Assembly (NCBI RefSeq): GCF_000164675.2
Contig: NC_015678.1
Location: forward strand, 1,302,001 to 1,366,000
Origin: Streptococcus parasanguinis ATCC 15912
GTDB taxonomy: Bacteria > Bacillota > Bacilli > Lactobacillales > Streptococcaceae
Direction: 5' to 3'
Length of the DNA: 64,000 nucleotides
A model generated the notes under the pieces. That model had not been told where the DNA came from and ran no database searches. It saw only the letters and a program-made list of their open reading frames with translations. Positions 60,324 through 64,000 of this stretch are shown piece by piece; positions within the stretch are counted from its first letter, which is position 1, and each line of letters starts with the position of its first letter. The translations under genes and the position numbers were made by a program.

Positions 60324-62783
60324 TTATTCTATTGGCAAACGAGATAAGTCTGCCACGATTTGTTTGGTGTAGGTTTCATCCTCGATGAATTCAATATCTT
60401 GGTCAAAATTATATTCTGCCGTGTGTTTGTGTTTCAACTTGACTTTCGTCTGTGCTCCCATCTGCAGCCACTCGTATTCTGAATCAATATGCCCAATATC
60501 CAGTGCTTGGTAACCATCATTCGCCAAATGAGCAGCCAATACTTTTGCGGTTGGGCCTAACATAATCAGAATTAAGCGATCCTCCGCATATTGGCGAATC
60601 GTGGCCTCGATTGTGTCCACATCCTTATAAGCATTGTGTGAAGAACAAACAATTCGTAGGATGGAGTTTGCACGATCAAACAGATCATTACCCACCCCAG
60701 TACGAGAAGTTGCTCCTTCAACAATCAGAATATCCCGATTCTCCCACAGTTTTTTAAGTTTGTCAAACTGGGAGGCTGCTCGACTTTTATCTTTAAAGTC
60801 AATATAAGGGCGTGAAATAAAGGTAGATCCATAGCAAGGAGCTGGAGCAATTTCACGATAAAACTGATCATAATGATCCAAATGCTTTTTCCAAAAATCT
60901 TCTGCCCACCATGTAAATTGGAAGCGATCTTCGAAAGCATCTGGCAAACAGACTAAGAGTTTTTCTGAACTGTTCATTCCAACCAACTCACGTAGAGATC
61001 GTGCCAGTTCAGGATGATAATCTTGGTAGGCGATAGAATGGCCAGCTATTAGATTGATTTCACCATCTCCAAAACGAATGACAGATGAATGATTTTCCCT
61101 AATGAAGTCCAGACTCTCATCAATGGACTTAACCGTTGGTAGAGGGAGAATTTTAGGCAAGCTTCCTTCCTCATCCAACTGTTCAATCGCCGTGATCAGT
61201 TCCTGTAGTCGCTCACTTGAAAAAAGAAACTGCCCATGGTTCCCGTGTTGGGTTTTATAAAAACCAAAACTAGGAATCCCCACCAATTCTACCTGTGATA
61301 GAATCTCACCAGCTTCATCGCCATGATTAATATCCAAATAAAGATCCGCACTATGAATCAGCTGGTTCAACCGCTCCTGATTGATCGCAGGATACAAACT
61401 AACATTGGGATGTTGCTTTAATTCGACTAACTTAGGCCCCATAGCTGTCCAAGCACCGATATGAAACTGTACAAAAGGAAGAGCACAAACCAGTTCTTCG
61501 ATTGACTCGAGATCTTGCGTTTGGGTCATGGTAAAGGAGTGCAATCGTGGAAGCTCGTGAACTTCTCCCCATTTCCCTGTCTTTATACGCTCTTTAATGA
61601 GTGAATGCATTTGTTCAATCGTGTTGACCTCTAACTGCGCTTGCTCACTATGTCTGGTTTCTGGGAAGGACAAGATCGGTTTCCCTATTTTCGCATAAGT
61701 CGCCAAGGTTGCTTGATCAGCAGTACCATAGTTAATATCTAAATAGGCAGCAGAACGATGGATAAGTTCTTCCAATACTGGAGGGACGACTTCTGGATAC
61801 AATCTCACATTTTCATATTTTGCAAGACGCACCAATTTCTCTCCCATTTCCGTATAGGCTGCAATATGGAACAAGACCTTCGGATGTCCCTGAATCAATT
61901 CCTCAAGGTTTTTAAAGGTTTGAGAATTGGTCAAATTGAACAGATGGAGCTCATAATCTGGATCCATTTCTATCTGGAAGTCCCCCATATGGTGAGACAA
62001 GACCTGACTGTAATCCATATCATGAAAGGCCCACCATAATTGGCGGAAACGATTGGCACTTAGCGTCGTCCATGGTTTTCGGTGAGAGACAAAATGCACA
62101 ATATAGGGATCTTCACTATCTATAAAGTGATTTGGCCAATGACTCATAAAAGCAGTCACGTCATGACCAACTTGGAGGTTCATCCTTTTATCCAAGGCCA
62201 ACCATCTATCACGAAAGACCTTATTAAAGATTGTCTGATCCCCATTAAATTTAGGAATATTTCCTTCTAGAGCTTGCTGGAGTGAACCATTCGTCTCATT
62301 CACCAACTGCTCTGTCATATTTTCTCGTTTCCACAAACCATTGTCAATTAATAAGACACCCGCATTAAAGCTTTGGTTATCTGTGTCCATCACGGCTGCA
62401 ATCGGGTAGTCCTTCATATCTATTTCAAAGATATCCTCTAAGTTCTTTAGAACCAGCAAATCCGCATCGAGATACAGCACCTTTTCCTCTGAGATATACT
62501 TGGAAATAAAATAGCGAGAATACGTATCCATACTAATATGTTCCTGAGTCCACCAGGTATCCTTCAGATCATCTGGATTCAATTTGACATCAATGAGGTC
62601 GCCCCCTAAGAGCTGAGCCATCTTCCGTGGTTTTCGAAACCAGTCTGGAAGGATATCTCGATTCAAAACATAAATTTTCACATCTTTATTGTGATAAAAG
62701 ATGGATTTTATAGTCGTCGATAACTGAGCGGTATAGTTCTGATTTCCTGCTAGAACAATCGCTCGACTTTTTGTATCATGCAT
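60324..62783 (-). CDS. Fusion glycosyltransferase: GT8, two GtfB-like modules, DUF1792 (GT-D)
   Basis: 819 residues from the ATG at 62783 (GGAG upstream); a GTG two codons earlier is also open. GT8 domain (~1-270) with AIVLAGNQNYTAQLS and DAD in VLYLDADLLV (~102). Then two copies of the GtfB-like module: LTNSQTFKNLEELI...AAYLDINYG (~280-400) and MTQTQDLESIEELV...LYLDINHGDEAG (~405-535). The end (~545-819) is DUF1792: FGDGEINLIAGHSIAYQ, PAPCYGSTFISRPY and MLGPTAKVLA. DUF1792 has GT-D transferase activity in S. parasanguinis dGT1. This enzyme may therefore add two sugars. Order of domains may differ from dGT1. Confidence 0.87.
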   Translation of the reverse strand: MHDTKSRAIVLAGNQNYTAQLSTTIKSIFYHNKDVKIYVLNRDILPDWFRKPRKMAQLLGGDLIDVKLNPDDLKDTWWTQEHISMDTYSRYFISKYISEEKVLYLDADLLVLKNLEDIFEIDMKDYPIAAVMDTDNQSFNAGVLLIDNGLWKRENMTEQLVNETNGSLQQALEGNIPKFNGDQTIFNKVFRDRWLALDKRMNLQVGHDVTAFMSHWPNHFIDSEDPYIVHFVSHRKPWTTLSANRFRQLWWAFHDMDYSQVLSHHMGDFQIEMDPDYELHLFNLTNSQTFKNLEELIQGHPKVLFHIAAYTEMGEKLVRLAKYENVRLYPEVVPPVLEELIHRSAAYLDINYGTADQATLATYAKIGKPILSFPETRHSEQAQLEVNTIEQMHSLIKERIKTGKWGEVHELPRLHSFTMTQTQDLESIEELVCALPFVQFHIGAWTAMGPKLVELKQHPNVSLYPAINQERLNQLIHSADLYLDINHGDEAGEILSQVELVGIPSFGFYKTQHGNHGQFLFSSERLQELITAIEQLDEEGSLPKILPLPTVKSIDESLDFIRENHSSVIRFGDGEINLIAGHSIAYQDYHPELARSLRELVGMNSSEKLLVCLPDAFEDRFQFTWWAEDFWKKHLDHYDQFYREIAPAPCYGSTFISRPYIDFKDKSRAASQFDKLKKLWENRDILIVEGATSRTGVGNDLFDRANSILRIVCSSHNAYKDVDTIEATIRQYAEDRLILIMLGPTAKVLAAHLANDGYQALDIGHIDSEYEWLQMGAQTKVKLKHKHTAEYNFDQDIEFIEDETYTKQIVADLSRLPIE

Positions 62784-63660
62784 GAACACTCTTCTCCTTG
62801 ATCCGTCTTTTTACCAGTACTTGCTGGTAAGCTTCCATGTCTCCATGTTTTAAGGTCTCTTCTTCATGAATGGCCAATCGCCACTTGTAAGCAGCAATTT
62901 CTGCATCTATTAAGCCCTTTGGAGCTCCGATCAATTGAAGAATCATCATGCGTTCTTCGATACTTTGTAACGGATAAACATCTGCAAGATTGACCGTTTT
63001 GGTCACACTTGTCTCACGTTTACGATGCAGATAGATGGCACGGTTCATATAGACAATTTTATCAGCTTGTAGATAGACCTTGTAGGTCGTATAATCATCC
63101 TCTACCGTTTTATCTGTTGGATAAACAATCTCTTTAAACAATTCCGCCTTATAAAGCTTTGCCCAAGGGACCGTGAAACATTGGCTCAGATTATACTGCC
63201 CATCATATTGATGTTGGAACCACTCAAAAGGAGAATAGATACGCTCGAAATAATCATTTCCCCCAACATGGATTAAAAAATTCCCCTCTTCTTCCATAAA
63301 TTGAGTGAAATTTCCAATTGCAATATCTGCATCTGCTTTTTTCAGCAAATGATATAAACTCTCGATATGATCCAGTTCCAACCAATCATCATTATCCACA
63401 AAGAGAATGTAGTCTCCCGTCACCGCTTCTAAAGCACGATTCCGACTAGATCCAACTCCTCCATTAGGCTTATGATAGACCTTCACTCGAGGGTCCTGAG
63501 TCTTGTAGCGTTGGCAAATAGCGGCAGAACCATCCGTTGAACCATCGTTGACTAAGATAATTTCTAAATTTTGATAGGTCTGTTGGATGATACTATTTAA
63601 GCAATTTTCAAGATAGGCCTCTGAATTATATACAGGGACGATGACACTAATTTTTTCCAT
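62776..63660 (-). CDS. GT2 family glycosyltransferase
   Basis: 294 residues from the ATG at 63660 (GGAAAAA upstream); another ATG three codons earlier cannot be excluded. GT-A fold: ISVIVPVYNSEAYLENCLNSI, VNDGSTDGS, NGGVGSSRNRAL and the metal-binding DNDDW (~95). TVEDDYTTYKVYLQ contains the usual ED. Expected to add a sugar to the SRRP glycan (GalT1-like position). The 3' end overlaps the next gene by 8 bp. Confidence 0.88.
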   Translation of the reverse strand: MEKISVIVPVYNSEAYLENCLNSIIQQTYQNLEIILVNDGSTDGSAAICQRYKTQDPRVKVYHKPNGGVGSSRNRALEAVTGDYILFVDNDDWLELDHIESLYHLLKKADADIAIGNFTQFMEEEGNFLIHVGGNDYFERIYSPFEWFQHQYDGQYNLSQCFTVPWAKLYKAELFKEIVYPTDKTVEDDYTTYKVYLQADKIVYMNRAIYLHRKRETSVTKTVNLADVYPLQSIEERMMILQLIGAPKGLIDAEIAAYKWRLAIHEEETLKHGDMEAYQQVLVKRRIKEKSVHA

Positions 63661-63713
63661 TTTTTCCATTTTCTTTTATATTTTAGCAGAGAGTGCGATG
63701 TGAAAGGTATTCA

Positions 63714-64000
63714 TCACTTGCAGGCCAGACAAAAGATTGAATCAACTAACAACTTCTTAGTGATATAGCCCTCTTTAAGGAGGAAAGCAAAGCCTTGGGC
63801 CCTATTACTGATTTCTTGATACATTTTTGGATCCATATTTTGAACCAATTGATTGGCTTCTTCCAAACTGTTCACAGCAAATCCTAAGCCACGCTCTTCT
63901 ATCAGGTGACTATTTGATAAGGTGTTGGGTACAATCACAGGAATTCCTGCTGCAAGATAGGTGCTAAGCTTATGTGAAATATTCATTTCGTAGTAGTCAA
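63714..64000 (-). CDS. gtf3: Gtf3/Nss-like glucosyltransferase (C-terminal part)
   Basis: Runs off the right window edge. The visible 95 residues include DYYEMNISHKLSTYLAAGIP, HLIEERGLGFAVNSLEEANQL, typical of the Gtf3/Nss GT-B end (nucleotide-sugar binding; acts second on GlcNAc-SRRP). First of the visible glycosylation genes. A 53-bp gap to the GT2 gene. Confidence 0.75.
   Translation of the reverse strand, partial: DYYEMNISHKLSTYLAAGIPVIVPNTLSNSHLIEERGLGFAVNSLEEANQLVQNMDPKMYQEISNRAQGFAFLLKEGYITKKLLVDSIFCLACK

Overview
The window looks like chromosomal DNA of an oral Streptococcus. Streptococcal hallmarks include a GlnR/GlnA pair under a GlnR box, PurR next to the rpsL-rpsG-fusA cluster, a small RNA polymerase epsilon subunit directly upstream of RNase J1, YSIRK and KxYKxGKxW-type signal peptides, and sortase anchors. 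The 25-kb accessory secretion and glycosylation locus for a giant serine-rich repeat protein (SRRP) resembles the fap1-type loci of Streptococcus parasanguinis and relatives more than the gspB type. That species-level placement is inference.

Layout. 1-5.9 kb: end of an FAD-dependent oxidoreductase gene, an aquaporin/glycerol facilitator, two lipoproteins, AzlCD branched-chain amino acid exporter, and two decayed genes for membrane or exported proteins. 5.9-10.2 kb: tsaD-rimI-tsaB (t6A tRNA modification) and, divergently, rpoY-rnjA. 10.3-24 kb: glnRA, an FUSC-type membrane protein, pgk, a 1594-residue wall-anchored GH85 endo-beta-N-acetylglucosaminidase, gapA, fusA, rpsG and rpsL. 24.2-30.1 kb: a membrane protein of unknown role, purR, yhaM, rmuC, thiN, rpe and rsgA. 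30.2-31.6 kb: a plus-strand CPBP protease-like gene and two tRNA genes (Leu-CAG, Ser-CGA). 31.7-37.2 kb: rsmA, rnmV, tatD, rpmH, a conserved unknown gene, khpB (jag), yidC and rnpA. 37.2-38.9 kb: a second CPBP protein and a TDT-family transporter. 39.3-64 kb: the SRRP locus, entirely on the minus strand. In order of transcription it runs gtf3-like (partial), GT2, GT8-DUF1792 fusion, GT8, secY2, asp1, asp2, asp3, secA2, asp4, asp5, the SRRP gene, gtfA, gtfB.

How the SRRP locus works (family knowledge plus sequence). GtfA/GtfB put GlcNAc on serines of the SRRP in the cytosol. Gtf3 and the GT2, GT8 and DUF1792 enzymes extend the glycans. Asp1-3 with SecA2 deliver the glycoprotein to a SecY2/Asp4/Asp5 channel, and sortase anchors it through LPQTG. 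Here the SRRP gene is split by a one-base deficit in an A6 tract at 49775-49780. Adding one A restores a 2804-residue frame, so this is a phase-variation site, a recent loss or a sequencing error.

Other highlights: a ~180-bp structured intergenic element present three times almost unchanged (10.3, 12.9 and 39.1 kb) with a looser relative at 42.4 kb; exact matches to the CcpA cre consensus at the GH85 and CPBP promoters; a GtfB-like LDINH module shared by GtfB and the GT8 proteins, duplicated in the fusion enzyme; and neighbouring genes at 4.0-5.7 kb broken by one-base losses plus one apparent stop codon.
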